From Gardnerella vaginalis (GTDB lineage: Bacteria > Actinomycetota > Actinomycetes > Actinomycetales > Bifidobacteriaceae), in assembly GCF_040427915.1 (NCBI RefSeq), contig NZ_JBETXJ010000002.1, positions 992,001 through 1,056,000 of the forward strand: 64,000 nt of DNA, given 5' to 3'. The notes under the pieces were generated by a model, which was given only the letters and a program-made list of their open reading frames with translations, was not told where the DNA came from and made no database searches. Both the position numbers and the translations under genes were made by a program. Each line of letters begins with the position of its first letter. Positions within the stretch are counted from its first letter, which is position 1. Positions 54,880 through 64,000 of this stretch are shown here, piece by piece.

Positions 54880-57504
54880 ATGCCAATGGTAGATATTGAC
54901 TGGCTTAAAGATCATGTTGAAGTGCCAGAAGGTTTGACTTACGAGCAGCTTGCTAAAGATTTGGTGCGAGTTGGCTTGGAAGAGGAAGAGATTCACGACT
55001 CTCAAGTTACAGGTCCTATTGTTGTAGGTTATGTTGTTGATGCTACTCCAGAGCCACAAAAGAATGGCAAGGTTATTAATTGGTGCCATGTTGATGTTGG
55101 AGATAAATACAACGAGGTAGACGAAAATGGTAATAAGGTTCCTCGTGGTATTATCTGCGGTGCTCCAAACATGGCTGCAGGAGAAAAGGTTGTTGTAACT
55201 CTTCCTGGGGCAGTTTTGCCTGGCGATTTTAAGATTGAGCCTCGCAAAACTTACGGCCACATTTCTAACGGAATGTGCGCATCCGAGCGCGAGCTTGGGT
55301 TGGGAGATAGCCACGATGGCATTATTTTGCTTCGCGAATACGGTTTCTCTAAAGCTGAATATGATGCTTTGAAACCTGGAGACGACGCAATGTCGCTTCT
55401 TCACTTAAACAAGCCTTTGCTGGAAATTAACATCACTCCTGATCGTGGATACGCGTTCTCGTACAGGGGTGTTGCGCGCGAATATCACCATTCAACTGGT
55501 GCAACTTACACTGATCCAGTAATTGAACTTAATAATAAAGCTGATCAAGTGGTTTCTATGTCTGATGGAGCTTCTAAAGATATAGAAGTCAGTATTGAAG
55601 ATAATAATCCTATTCATGGTGTTGTTGGATGCGACCGTTACTACGCTCGTGTTGTTAGAAACTTTAATCCAGATTCTTCTAGCCCTAATTGGATGCGTAG
55701 GCGTTTAACTCGCGCTGGAATGCGTGGAATATCTCTTGCGGTAGATGTTACAAATTACGTAATGCTCGACTTGGGTCAGCCGCTTCACGCTTATGATTTA
55801 GATAAGATTGAAGGCCCTATTGTTGTTCGTCGTGCTAAGGCTGGAGAGCATTTAACAACTTTAGACGGCAAGGACAGAGAGCTTAATGTTGAAGATTTGC
55901 TTATTTGCGATTCTCCAAAGGGAAATCATGGTTCGCGCGTTCTTGGTCTTGCTGGCGTTATGGGTGGAATGTATGGAGAAGTGACGAGCGAAACGAAGAA
56001 TATTCTTGTTGAGGCTGCGCACTTTGATCCTGTTTCTATTGCACGTACAGCTCGTAGGCATAAGCTTCCAACGGAGGCTTCTCGCAGGTTTGAGCGTGGT
56101 GTTGATACTGCTTTGCAGCCAGCAGCTGCGCAAATGGCTGTTACAATGCTCAGTGATTTTGGTTCTGGAGAGCCTTCTAATACACCTACAGACGTTAATA
56201 ACACTGTTGATAGAAGTGTTATTGTTTTCAAAGCTAGCGAAGTAGAGCGAGTTTCTGGCTTAAGCATTGATTTGAATCGTATTAGCGATATTCTTACGGA
56301 TATTGGCTGCTCGGTTGCTGGCGGCGGTAACGGTTCGTTCTCCGTTTTGCCTCCAACTTGGCGACCTGATTTGAATGCTCCATGCGATTTGGTCGAAGAA
56401 ATCGCTCGCTTGGTTGGTTACGATGAGATTCCTGTTAAGGTTCCAGCTGTTCCTGTTACTGGTAAAACTGGTTTAACTCAAGATCAGGCAACTCGCAGAG
56501 CTATTGCATATGAGCTTGCTGAAATGGGTTTGGTCGAGTCTTTGAGCTACCCGTTTGTAGGTGAGGAAGATTTTAAAGCCTTCCGTGAGGATGTTGATTC
56601 GGTTGCTGAAGTTAGCGTAAAAATTGCAAATCCTTTGGCTGGTGATCGTCCTTGGCTTAGAAGGAATGTTCTTACAACTTTGGCTGGAACTGTTCGTAGA
56701 AATATTCGTCGTGGCTTAAGTGATGTTTCGCTTTATGAGCTTGGTCACGTGTATTTTGCGGATCCTAATGCTCCTGCAATTCCTGCTTTGCCTGGTTCGG
56801 TTCGTCCTACGGATGCTCAGCTTGCTGCGTTGGATGCAGGTTTGCCTGAGCAGCCTTTGCATGTTGCAGCTCTTTTAACTGGTAATGCTGAAGAAACAGG
56901 TTGGCTTGGAACTCATAGGGAAGTTGATTGGAGTGATGCTGTAGAAGCTGTTAATCGTTTAGGAAAGCGAATCGGCGTTGCCTTTGACGTTCGTCAGATT
57001 AGTTCTGATGATGTTCCTGCTTCTTGGCATCCAGGTCGTACTGCCAGAGTGTATGTTCCTGTTGATGGTGCCGACAATGTTGAAATTGGTATTGTTGGAG
57101 AGCTTCATCCTCAGGTTGATGAGAATTTGGGTTTGCCAAAGCACTCTGCTGCTTTCGAGCTTGATTTGAGTGCATTATTTGATGCTATGCAAGTTAAGCC
57201 TGTTCAGGCAAAACCTGTTTCTACATTCCCTCCTGTTAAGCAGGACTTTGCGTTTGTTGCTCCTTCTTCTTTGACTGCTCACGATTTAAAGGAAGCTATT
57301 GTTAAAGCTTCTGGTGATTTGCTTGAGTCTGTAGAGTTGTTCGATGTTTATGAAGGCGAACAACTTGGAGAAGGACTAAGATCTCTTGCTTATTCTGTAA
57401 CATTTAGGGCTGCTGATAGAACGCTTTCTAGCGATGATATGGAAGCGGTCCGAGAGGCTATTACAAAGTCTGCTCAAAAATTGCATGCAACATTGCGAGT
57501 ATAA
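54880..57504 (+). CDS. pheT: Phenylalanyl-tRNA synthetase beta subunit
   Basis: An 874-residue partner of PheS. An N-terminal EMAP-like tRNA-binding domain (about 40-155) is followed by the B3/B4 editing domain (ASRRFERGVDTAL region), the B5 domain, the core and a C-terminal FDX-ACB anticodon-binding domain (STFPPVKQDFAFVAP to end). GGGAG lies at the end of pheS ahead of the ATG, so translation is coupled. A second ATG two codons on is possible. Confidence 0.97.
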   Translation: MPMVDIDWLKDHVEVPEGLTYEQLAKDLVRVGLEEEEIHDSQVTGPIVVGYVVDATPEPQKNGKVINWCHVDVGDKYNEVDENGNKVPRGIICGAPNMAAGEKVVVTLPGAVLPGDFKIEPRKTYGHISNGMCASERELGLGDSHDGIILLREYGFSKAEYDALKPGDDAMSLLHLNKPLLEINITPDRGYAFSYRGVAREYHHSTGATYTDPVIELNNKADQVVSMSDGASKDIEVSIEDNNPIHGVVGCDRYYARVVRNFNPDSSSPNWMRRRLTRAGMRGISLAVDVTNYVMLDLGQPLHAYDLDKIEGPIVVRRAKAGEHLTTLDGKDRELNVEDLLICDSPKGNHGSRVLGLAGVMGGMYGEVTSETKNILVEAAHFDPVSIARTARRHKLPTEASRRFERGVDTALQPAAAQMAVTMLSDFGSGEPSNTPTDVNNTVDRSVIVFKASEVERVSGLSIDLNRISDILTDIGCSVAGGGNGSFSVLPPTWRPDLNAPCDLVEEIARLVGYDEIPVKVPAVPVTGKTGLTQDQATRRAIAYELAEMGLVESLSYPFVGEEDFKAFREDVDSVAEVSVKIANPLAGDRPWLRRNVLTTLAGTVRRNIRRGLSDVSLYELGHVYFADPNAPAIPALPGSVRPTDAQLAALDAGLPEQPLHVAALLTGNAEETGWLGTHREVDWSDAVEAVNRLGKRIGVAFDVRQISSDDVPASWHPGRTARVYVPVDGADNVEIGIVGELHPQVDENLGLPKHSAAFELDLSALFDAMQVKPVQAKPVSTFPPVKQDFAFVAPSSLTAHDLKEAIVKASGDLLESVELFDVYEGEQLGEGLRSLAYSVTFRAADRTLSSDDMEAVREAITKSAQKLHATLRV

Positions 57505-57626
57505 GTTCGAATATAAGTTACAGAGTCGCGTTTTTTAAATTGATACGGCTGAATGATTAGTATTATCTGGTTGTTCAGCCGTATTTTTTAGTAAATAAAA
57601 TAGTATTTATGGCTTTGTTAAAATGT

Positions 57627-57644
57627 ATATATTCATGAATATAT
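57627..57644. promoter_or_regulatory. Palindromic candidate ArgR operator upstream of argR
   Basis: An 18-bp perfect palindrome centred on ATTCATGAAT, followed by TGTATTCATGTAT, 55-75 bp before the argR start. The TGAAT/ATTCA half-sites are those of ARG boxes, though their order and spacing differ from the classical TGAAT-N4-ATTCA. Autoregulation is plausible. Confidence 0.4.
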
Positions 57645-57698
57645 TTATGTATTCATGTATATTAGATTGGAGTGCTCTTTAGAAAGGTATTGCCAATT

Positions 57699-58322
57699 AT
57701 GGTTGAGTCTAATAGGAAGTCAAATAATTTTAGTGGCGATGATGCGCTTAATCATAGTTATGTGAATGAAGATAATAATTTTGACGATGCTTTTGATGTT
57801 AATGACGATTTTGGTTCTATTGAATCCGCTGGAAAGCAGCGTCCTACGACTAAAGCTGCACGTTTAAATGCGATTGAACAGGCGCTTTTAAGTGAGGTTA
57901 TTACTTCACAGTCTCAGCTTGCTAAAGTTTTGGCTCGTCATGGTTTTGAGGTTACTCAAGCAACTTTGAGTAGAGATTTGGATGAAATAAATGCGGTTAA
58001 AATTCGTCTTACAGACGGCAGAATTGCTTATGTTCTAGGAGATGGAACTGGTAATCGTCACGCAATGGATACCGTTAGGATCGATCAGCAAGTTGCAAGA
58101 ACTCTTTCTGGGCTTATTACAGAAGTTGGATTTGCTAATAATATAGTTGTAATTCACACTCCTTCGGGCGCTGCTCAATATGTTGCAAGTGTTATTGATA
58201 GGCAGCCTTTAAAAGGTATTTTAGGTTCGGTTGCTGGCGATGATACAGTGCTTATGGTTTGTGTTTCTAACGAAGAAGCAGAAGATAGAGCTAATTGGAT
58301 GCTTTCAGTTGCATCTAGGTGA
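57699..58322 (+). CDS. argR: Arginine repressor
   Basis: A 207-residue hexameric repressor that binds arginine and ARG boxes. The winged helix (about 40-105) has SQLAKVLARHGFEVTQATLSRDLDEI, and the C-terminal oligomerisation/arginine domain has GLITEVGFANNIVVIHTPSGAAQYVASVID and GDDTVLMV. The first ~45 residues are an Asn/Asp-rich extension not seen in the ~150-residue family core. AAAGG lies 11 bp before ATG 57699; a GTG 9 codons earlier has no proper site. It keeps its place next to argGH although other arg genes are absent. Confidence 0.95.
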   Translation: MVESNRKSNNFSGDDALNHSYVNEDNNFDDAFDVNDDFGSIESAGKQRPTTKAARLNAIEQALLSEVITSQSQLAKVLARHGFEVTQATLSRDLDEINAVKIRLTDGRIAYVLGDGTGNRHAMDTVRIDQQVARTLSGLITEVGFANNIVVIHTPSGAAQYVASVIDRQPLKGILGSVAGDDTVLMVCVSNEEAEDRANWMLSVASR

Positions 58323-58404
58323 TTTTGTATATAGTTTATTCATTTTATAGTTATATTTGTGTCTAATATGCATCGATGGATGTTGAATTTATAATACTTG
58401 CTGC

Positions 58405-58428
58405 AAAGACCACAGCGTTGTGGTTTTT
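58405..58428 (+). terminator. argR terminator
   Basis: AAAGACCACA pairs with TGTGGTTTTT over the tetraloop GCGT; the last bases form the T-run. argR and argG are therefore separate units. Confidence 0.75.
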
Positions 58429-58566
58429 GCACTTTGTTATAGTACAATCAATTGCATAAGTATTATTCCTATTGTCTTATTTTTTTAAATATTATTTTTC
58501 AAAATATGATAAAAGCGTTGTATTTCTAAGCGTGTTGAGATTTTATCTATGGTTGTATAATATACT

Positions 58567-58606
58567 ATATATTGTTTATTTATTCAATATATGACCTTGG
58601 GAGGTC
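58567..58606 (+). promoter_or_regulatory. Inverted repeat and ribosome-site hairpin of argG
   Basis: ATATATTG and CAATATAT (58567-58574, 58585-58592) form an inverted repeat downstream of a TATAAT at 58556-58561, a candidate repressor site. Right after it, GACCT-TGGG-AGGTC (58593-58606) folds with the GGGAGG ribosome site inside the hairpin. Confidence 0.5.
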
Positions 58607-58609
58607 ACT

Positions 58610-59824
58610 ATGACTAGTAAGAAACGTATTGTATTGGCGTATTCGGGTGGCCTCGATACATCTGTAGCTATTCCGTACCTTAAAGAACAAACAGGTCAAG
58701 ACGTTGTAGCTGTGTCACTAAACGTTGGTCAAGGTGGAGAAGCGCTCGAAGTCATTAAAAATCGCGCTTTGGCTTGTGGTGCTGTTGAATCGTATGTAGT
58801 TGATGCTCGTGAAGAATTTGCGGATAACTATTGCATGCTCGCATTAAAAGCAAATGCAATGTACGAAGACGTGTATCCTTTAGTTTCTGCGCTTTCTAGG
58901 CCGCTTATTACTCGTCACTTGGTTCACGCAGCGCACGAATTCGACGCAGATACGATCGCACATGGTTGCACTGGCAAAGGAAACGATCAGGTTCGTTTTG
59001 AAGTTGCAATTCAGTCTTTGGATCCAGATTTAAAGGCAATTAGCCCAATTCGCGATTTGTCGCTTACTCGAGATGTGGAAATCGCTTTTGCAAACGAGCA
59101 CAAGCTTCCGATTACTCAAAGCAAGAAAAGCCCATATTCTATAGACCAAAATGTTTGGGGAAGGGCTATTGAAACAGGCTTCTTGGAAGATCCGTGGAAT
59201 GCTCCAACCGAAGAATGCTACTCTTACACAAAGAATCCTTTGGAAGCTACAACTCCAGACGAAGTTACAATCACGTTTGAAAAAGGTATTCCAGTTGCAA
59301 TTGACGGTCATAGCGTAACTCCATTGCAAGCAATCGAAGAAATGAACAAGAGAGCTGGGGCACAAGGAATCGGCAGAATCGACATTATTGAAGATCGTTT
59401 AGTTGGCATTAAGTCTCGCGAATTGTACGAAGTTCCAGGCGCGCAAGCTTTGATTACGGCTCATCAAGAGCTTGAGAATTGCTGCTTAGAGCGTGAACAG
59501 CATAGGCTTAAGCGTGCTCTTGATAAAAAGTGGGCGGAATTTGTGTATGACGGCCAGTGGTTCTCGCCAGTTGTGCGTTCTTTGAACGCGTTCATAAACG
59601 AAACGCAAGAGCATGTTTCTGGCGATATTCGCATGACTTTATACGCTGGAAAGGCTGTTGTAACAGGCAGAAAGTCGGATGAGTCTTTGTATGACTTTAA
59701 CTTGGCTACTTACGATTCTTCCGATACTTTCGACCAGCGCGCTTCCAACGGATTTATTGAAATCTACGGATTGTCTAGCAAGGTTGCAGCGGCTCGAGAT
59801 ATGCGCGTTGCGAAGAACAACTAA
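58610..59824 (+). CDS. argG: Argininosuccinate synthase
   Basis: A 404-residue enzyme that condenses citrulline and aspartate with ATP. The PP-loop is [10 protein letters not shown] (residues 9-18); [13 protein letters not shown] and [12 protein letters not shown] are the citrulline/aspartate segments. GGGAGG precedes the ATG. argH starts 30 bp later, so they form an operon. Upstream arginine genes (argCJBDF) are not between pheT and argR, where related bifidobacteria carry them. Confidence 0.97.
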   Translation: MTSKKRIVLAYSGGLDTSVAIPYLKEQTGQDVVAVSLNVGQGGEALEVIKNRALACGAVESYVVDAREEFADNYCMLALKANAMYEDVYPLVSALSRPLITRHLVHAAHEFDADTIAHGCTGKGNDQVRFEVAIQSLDPDLKAISPIRDLSLTRDVEIAFANEHKLPITQSKKSPYSIDQNVWGRAIETGFLEDPWNAPTEECYSYTKNPLEATTPDEVTITFEKGIPVAIDGHSVTPLQAIEEMNKRAGAQGIGRIDIIEDRLVGIKSRELYEVPGAQALITAHQELENCCLEREQHRLKRALDKKWAEFVYDGQWFSPVVRSLNAFINETQEHVSGDIRMTLYAGKAVVTGRKSDESLYDFNLATYDSSDTFDQRASNGFIEIYGLSSKVAAARDMRVAKNN

Positions 59825-59854
59825 CAAGAGGAAAGCAGAAAGAAGAATATAACT

Positions 59855-61360
59855 ATGCACGATGCAAATGCCAATGCAAATACCAATACTAATCATCCAA
59901 TAGCCTTGTGGGGCGGACGTTTTAGCTCAGGACCTTCCGCAGAGCTTGCAAAGCTTAGCAAATCAACTCAATTTGATTGGCGATTAGCGGATGATGATAT
60001 TGCAGGATCTCGCGCTCATGCGCATGCGTTGCATCGTGCAGGTTTATTGACAAATCAAGAATACGAGGATCTTCAAAAAGCTCTAGACGAGTTGCAAAAT
60101 CGCGTGGATAATGGCACTTTTACGCCAATTGAAGAAGACGAGGATGAGGCAACTGCATTAGAGCGCGGTTTGCTTGATATTGCAGGAAGCGAACTTGGCG
60201 GAAAACTTAGAGCTGGACGCTCTAGAAACGACCAAATCGCAGCTTTAATACGCATGTTTTTGCGCAGACACTCGCGCGTTTTGGCTACTCTCGTGTTAGA
60301 TGTTTGTAATGCTTTAGTTGCTCAATCTTTAGCTGCAAAAGATTCTGTAATGCCTGGTCGTACTCACATGCAGCATGCTCAACCTATTTTGCTTGCACAC
60401 CAGCTAATGGCTCATGTTTGGCCGCTTTTGCGAGATGTAAATCGCCTTGCGGACTGGGATTCGCGCGCAAACGAAAGCCCGTATGGGGCAGGGGCATTGG
60501 CTGGCAACACTCTTGGACTAGATCCCGAAGAAGTTTCTAAAGAACTTGGTTTTTCTGCTGTTTGCGCGAATTCTATTGATGCTACAGCAAGTAGAGATAT
60601 TGTTGCGGAGTTTTCATTTATTGCAGCCATGATTGGCGTTGATATTTCTCGCTTAAGCGAAGAGATTATTATATGGAATACTCAAGAATTTGCGTTCGTA
60701 ACTTTAGACGATGCTTATTCTACTGGATCTTCTATTATGCCTCAAAAGAAGAATCCAGATATCGCGGAGCTTGCTAGAGGAAAAGCAGGACGATTAATCG
60801 GAGATTTAACTGGATTAATGGCCACTCTTAAAGGTCTTCCAACCGCATATGCAAGAGATTTGCAAGAAGATAAAGAGGCAGTTTTTGACCAAATTGACAC
60901 TCTAGAAGTTCTGCTTCCAGCATTCGCAGGAATGGTTAGAACAATGCGATTTAATATTGATAGGTTGCGTGAACAGTCGGCTACTGGTTTTGCCTTAGCT
61001 ACAGATATTGCTGAATGGCTTGTAAAACAAGGTGTTCCATTTAGAAATGCGCATAAGTTATCAGGATTATGCGTAAAACGTGCTGAAGAACTTGGTGGTG
61101 ATTTAGACGTTTTAAGTGATGATGATTTTGCTAATATTCTGAATGATTTTGTAGATCGCGCAGATATTGAGAATCTTAAACTTGTTCTTTCTAGTGATGG
61201 ATCAGTAGCTTCTAGATGTGGAAAAGGTGGAACGGCTTTTGTTCGCGTAAAAGAACAAATTACTCAAGCTCAGCTTGCGATTGATGAGTATAAGAAATTT
61301 GCTGAATCTGTAAGTGATGGAACTGCTTATAAGAGTGTCGCCCTGTGCTGCCAAAATTGA
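59855..61360 (+). CDS. argH: Argininosuccinate lyase
   Basis: A 501-residue fumarase-superfamily enzyme that splits argininosuccinate to arginine and fumarate. The signature [15 protein letters not shown] is complete; SRNDQIA and [10 protein letters not shown] carry the other catalytic residues. An Asn-rich N-terminal tail (ANANTNTNH) precedes [11 protein letters not shown]. It is somewhat longer than the usual ~460. The fumarate released here could feed the flavoprotein encoded at 24538. tyrS begins 66 bp after it. Confidence 0.97.
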   Translation: MHDANANANTNTNHPIALWGGRFSSGPSAELAKLSKSTQFDWRLADDDIAGSRAHAHALHRAGLLTNQEYEDLQKALDELQNRVDNGTFTPIEEDEDEATALERGLLDIAGSELGGKLRAGRSRNDQIAALIRMFLRRHSRVLATLVLDVCNALVAQSLAAKDSVMPGRTHMQHAQPILLAHQLMAHVWPLLRDVNRLADWDSRANESPYGAGALAGNTLGLDPEEVSKELGFSAVCANSIDATASRDIVAEFSFIAAMIGVDISRLSEEIIIWNTQEFAFVTLDDAYSTGSSIMPQKKNPDIAELARGKAGRLIGDLTGLMATLKGLPTAYARDLQEDKEAVFDQIDTLEVLLPAFAGMVRTMRFNIDRLREQSATGFALATDIAEWLVKQGVPFRNAHKLSGLCVKRAEELGGDLDVLSDDDFANILNDFVDRADIENLKLVLSSDGSVASRCGKGGTAFVRVKEQITQAQLAIDEYKKFAESVSDGTAYKSVALCCQN

Positions 61361-61426
61361 AAGGCTTGGATTGCGCGTTTAGCGCCCGATGCCTATGTAA
61401 GTTTTGGCAATAATAAGGAGATACGA

Positions 61427-62746
61427 ATGGCTCAGGTCAGGAATTACAAGGAAGCTGGATTTGCTTCTTTGTTTGAAGAGCTAAAGTGGCGTGGATTAAT
61501 TTCACAATCTACTGATGAGCAGCAGCTTGCTCAAGCACTTGACGGAGAACCATTAACGTATTATTGCGGTTACGATCCTACTGCTGCTTCATTGCATATT
61601 GGTAATCTTGTTCAGCTTATTAATATGCGCCACTTGCAAGCTGCAGGTCATCATCCTATTGCTTTAGTTGGTGGTGCTACTGGCTTGATTGGTGACCCTC
61701 GTCAAAGTGGAGAACGCACGCTTAATTCTAAAGACATTGTGGCTGGCTGGGCTGAACGTTTGCGCAAGCAGATTGGCAGAATTTTGCCTCTTGAAGGTGA
61801 AAATCCTGTTCGTTTTGTTAGCAATTACGACTGGGTTTCTAAGATGTCTGCTATCGACTTCTTGCGCGATGTTGGTAAAAATTTCCGTGTTGGCACAATG
61901 CTTTCTAAGGATATTGTGGCTCGCCGCTTAAACTCCGACGAAGGTATTTCTTTTGCTGAGTTCAGCTATCAGGTTTTGCAAGGTAACGACTTCTTGTACT
62001 TATTTGATAATTACAACGTAACATTGCAACTTGGTGGATCTGATCAGTGGGGTAACTTGACTTCTGGCATGGATTTGATTCGTAAGGTTCGCGGAGCTTC
62101 TGTGCACGTGTTTACAAGCCCTATTATTACGGATAATCAAGGTCGTAAGTTTGGAAAATCTGAGGGTAACGCAATGTGGCTTGATCCTACGATGCTTAGC
62201 CCTTATCGCTTCTACCAATTCTGGTTTAATCAGCCAGATGATGAAGTTGTTAAGCTTCTTAAGGCTTTTACGTTCTTGCCTAAGAGTGAGATTGAGCGTT
62301 TGGAAAAGCAAATTCAAGAAGACCCAGGAAGTCGTGAAGCTCAGCGTGTTCTCGCTTGGGAAGTTACGAGCTTTGTTCATGGTGAAGATGTTACGAATCA
62401 GGCTATTGCTGCTTCTTCGGCATTGTTTGGTAAGGGTGATCTAGACGCTATTGATGAGCAAACTCTTGAAGCTGCCTTGGATGGTGTTAAGGTTAAGGCG
62501 CAGGATGGTAGTTTAGAATTTGCTAAAGCAAATAGTGGTGATCGCGTTGTTGAGGCTGCTGTTGCTGCTGGATTGTTGCGCACAATTTCTGAAGCTCGTC
62601 GTGCTATTGAAGCCGGTGGTTTGTACGTTAACAATAATCGCGTAGACAGTGTTGATGACGTTTTGAATGATAATTCATTCTTACATGGTCGTTTTGCTTT
62701 GATTCGTAGAGGCAAGAAGGCTATTGGCGCTGTTGAGCGTGCTTAG
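61427..62746 (+). CDS. tyrS: Tyrosyl-tRNA synthetase
   Basis: A 439-residue class I synthetase. The tyrosine site is [16 protein letters not shown] (with HIGN), the dimer/ATP region is GSDQWGN, and the KFGKS loop is intact. A C-terminal S4 RNA-binding domain (about 370-430, [17 protein letters not shown]) follows. AAGGAG precedes the ATG. No T-box leader is visible in the 66-bp gap, only a short GCGC/GCGC hairpin. Confidence 0.97.
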   Translation: MAQVRNYKEAGFASLFEELKWRGLISQSTDEQQLAQALDGEPLTYYCGYDPTAASLHIGNLVQLINMRHLQAAGHHPIALVGGATGLIGDPRQSGERTLNSKDIVAGWAERLRKQIGRILPLEGENPVRFVSNYDWVSKMSAIDFLRDVGKNFRVGTMLSKDIVARRLNSDEGISFAEFSYQVLQGNDFLYLFDNYNVTLQLGGSDQWGNLTSGMDLIRKVRGASVHVFTSPIITDNQGRKFGKSEGNAMWLDPTMLSPYRFYQFWFNQPDDEVVKLLKAFTFLPKSEIERLEKQIQEDPGSREAQRVLAWEVTSFVHGEDVTNQAIAASSALFGKGDLDAIDEQTLEAALDGVKVKAQDGSLEFAKANSGDRVVEAAVAAGLLRTISEARRAIEAGGLYVNNNRVDSVDDVLNDNSFLHGRFALIRRGKKAIGAVERA

Positions 62747-62829
62747 TTTTTTAAGCGCGTTTGGTTTGTTTTTAATATTAGATTTTTAGTATAATTTTAT
62801 ATTTTTAGAATTTGAAAGGTATGCCAATA

Positions 62830-64000
62830 ATGGGCGAAGAACGCGGATCGCGTAGTGGTAAATCGTTTGGTAATCGTGGCAGTTTTGGTCGCCGTAATGG
62901 TGGTAAGAATGGTGACCATCGCGGTGGATTCCACAATGGTGGCTCATCAAAAGGTGGATTCCACAAGGATGGTGGCAGAAAGTTTAATCACCGTGATGGC
63001 GAACGTAGATTTGAGCACAATGATCGCAGATATGATGATCATAAGAACGGTCGTCGTGACGATTTTGAGCGTGATTCTGGTAGTTCAGAAGGTTTAAGAC
63101 GCAATGGATTCCACAAAGGTGGATTCAATAAGAGCGGTTTTAAGAAGGATAACGATCGTAGGTTTAACCATCGTGATAATGATCATAGGTTCAACCGTGA
63201 TGATCGTGATAACCGCAGTGATCGCAGATTCGATAGAAAAGATAATCACGAAACTCGCAGAAATCGTGGTTTTGATGTCAAGTCGGAAGAAAATGGCAAT
63301 CCAAGGTACAAGAAGTTTGATCGTGATAATCGTGGCGAGCGCAATGATCGCCGCTTTGAAGATAATCGCGGTGGCTTCCACAAGGGTGATTTTAAGAAGA
63401 ATGATTCTAGAAAGCGCGATTCAAAGTCGTCTTTCCGCTTTGAAAATGGTCCTCGTAGAAACTCGGATGGAACTGTTTCTTACCCATCTCAAAACCCTTA
63501 TACTGATAGGCGTCCAGGCGAACCTAAGATGCCTAAGGGCTTAGAGTATTCCATGCTTTCTAAAGAATCTCGTGAGCGTTTGCGCGGTCTTTCTAAGGAA
63601 CATTCTGAGAATATTGGTTTGCATATTCTCGCAGCTTATGCTTTGCAAGAAGAAGATCCAGAGCTTGCATTGGAACATGCAAAGTGGGCTGCAAAGCAGG
63701 CATCGCGTATTGATTTTTCGCGCGAAACATTAGGATTTATTGCATACCGTCAGGGTGATTACAAGCTTGCTGCGCGCGAGTTTAGAACAGCTATGCGAAT
63801 GAATGGCTACATGGATTATCTTCCATTTATTGCCGATTGCGAGCGCGGTATGGGCAACCTTGATAAGGCTTTGGAAATCTGCATGTCGGATGAAGCTAGA
63901 AGGGTTACTGGCGAAGTCAAGGCAGAAATGTTCCTTGTGTACGCAGGTGTTTTGGCAGATACAAACCATTCGGATAAGGCTATTGAGCTTGTTCACGCAA
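62830..64000 (+). CDS. Basic low-complexity plus TPR protein (partial, runs off window)
   Basis: At least 390 residues, open to the window's end. Residues ~1-215 are a disordered, highly basic region rich in Arg, Asp, Asn, Gly and His, with repeated GGFHKGG/GGFHKGD-type units and RR/DR dipeptides. From ~240 the protein is helical with TPR-like pairs (LHILAAYALQEEDPELALEHAKWA, LGFIAYRQGDYKLAAREFRTAM). The leader AAAGGTATGCCAATAATGG resembles that of argR, which supports ATG 62830 over ATG 62821. An RNA- or ribosome-associated scaffold is a guess; no function is known to me. Confidence 0.8.
   Translation, partial: MGEERGSRSGKSFGNRGSFGRRNGGKNGDHRGGFHNGGSSKGGFHKDGGRKFNHRDGERRFEHNDRRYDDHKNGRRDDFERDSGSSEGLRRNGFHKGGFNKSGFKKDNDRRFNHRDNDHRFNRDDRDNRSDRRFDRKDNHETRRNRGFDVKSEENGNPRYKKFDRDNRGERNDRRFEDNRGGFHKGDFKKNDSRKRDSKSSFRFENGPRRNSDGTVSYPSQNPYTDRRPGEPKMPKGLEYSMLSKESRERLRGLSKEHSENIGLHILAAYALQEEDPELALEHAKWAAKQASRIDFSRETLGFIAYRQGDYKLAAREFRTAMRMNGYMDYLPFIADCERGMGNLDKALEICMSDEARRVTGEVKAEMFLVYAGVLADTNHSDKAIELVHA

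Noticed and set aside
61361-61426. T-box or attenuator ahead of tyrS
   Set aside because: The gap is only 66 bp and holds just a 4-bp GCGC hairpin and the ribosome site, too little for a T-box.
1-64000. CRISPR array, rRNA genes, prophage or IS elements
   Set aside because: No regularly spaced repeats, rRNA motifs, transposase or phage proteins were recognised.

Overview
The window looks like chromosomal DNA of a low-GC member of the Bifidobacteriaceae, most likely Gardnerella (species not resolvable by reading). The main reasons are the phosphoketolase xfp (the 'bifid shunt' enzyme) followed by pta and ackA, a tmRNA that encodes the tag AKSNRTEFALAA, a PdtaR-type ANTAR response regulator, actinobacterial DUF4191 and DUF3043 membrane proteins, the order TrmH-like methylase-pheS-pheT-argR-argG-argH-tyrS, and AT-rich codon use. 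No phage, IS element, rRNA or CRISPR array was seen.

Layout: 0.1-8.5 kb holds a universal stress protein, a GT4 glycosyltransferase, an OsmC protein, thyA-folA-LMW phosphatase, two membrane proteins and an M20 peptidase. 8.5-19 kb is a cofactor/amino-acid uptake region: a TPP riboswitch in front of a fused ECF ATPase-ATPase-T protein with no S subunit; a thiM-thiE fusion under its own TPP riboswitch; a Trp-codon leader peptide with a three-hairpin attenuator in front of two duplicated TrpP-like S subunits, an ECF ATPase and an ECF T subunit; then menA. 19-33.8 kb holds pdtaR, polA, a Nif3-like gene, the yraN-comM-dprA set followed by an orphan fumarate reductase/succinate dehydrogenase flavoprotein, glgX and an unknown membrane protein. 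33.9-37.6 kb carries tRNA-Pro and a complete TPP-riboswitch ykoE-ykoD-ykoC transporter. 37.6-45 kb has aroA and the ackA/pta/xfp energy genes. 45-52.7 kb has guaA, a secreted and anchored alpha-amylase, ssrA, a solitary Panacea-domain (SocA-like) gene beside it, miaA and a CDF metal exporter. 52.8-64 kb has the TrmH-like methylase, pheST, argR-argG-argH, tyrS and a basic low-complexity TPR protein that runs off the end.

The genes describe an organism that imports cofactors and amino acids rather than making them. Three TPP riboswitches and three ECF loci lie within 30 kb. The arginine locus keeps only the last two biosynthetic enzymes plus the repressor, so citrulline to arginine is the likely remaining capacity of this locus. 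Glycogen/starch breakdown (secreted amylase, GlgX) feeds the phosphoketolase-acetate kinase route.

The most interesting signals are (1) the tryptophan attenuator controlling an ECF transporter with two partly homogenised S-subunit genes, (2) a TPP riboswitch whose expression platform opens onto an 18-codon ORF where the sister locus has ykoE, which looks like a decayed S-subunit gene, (3) the same switch architecture shared by the two ykoEDC-type leaders, and (4) the orphan Panacea gene at ssrA. All calls come from reading the sequence; no database search was run.
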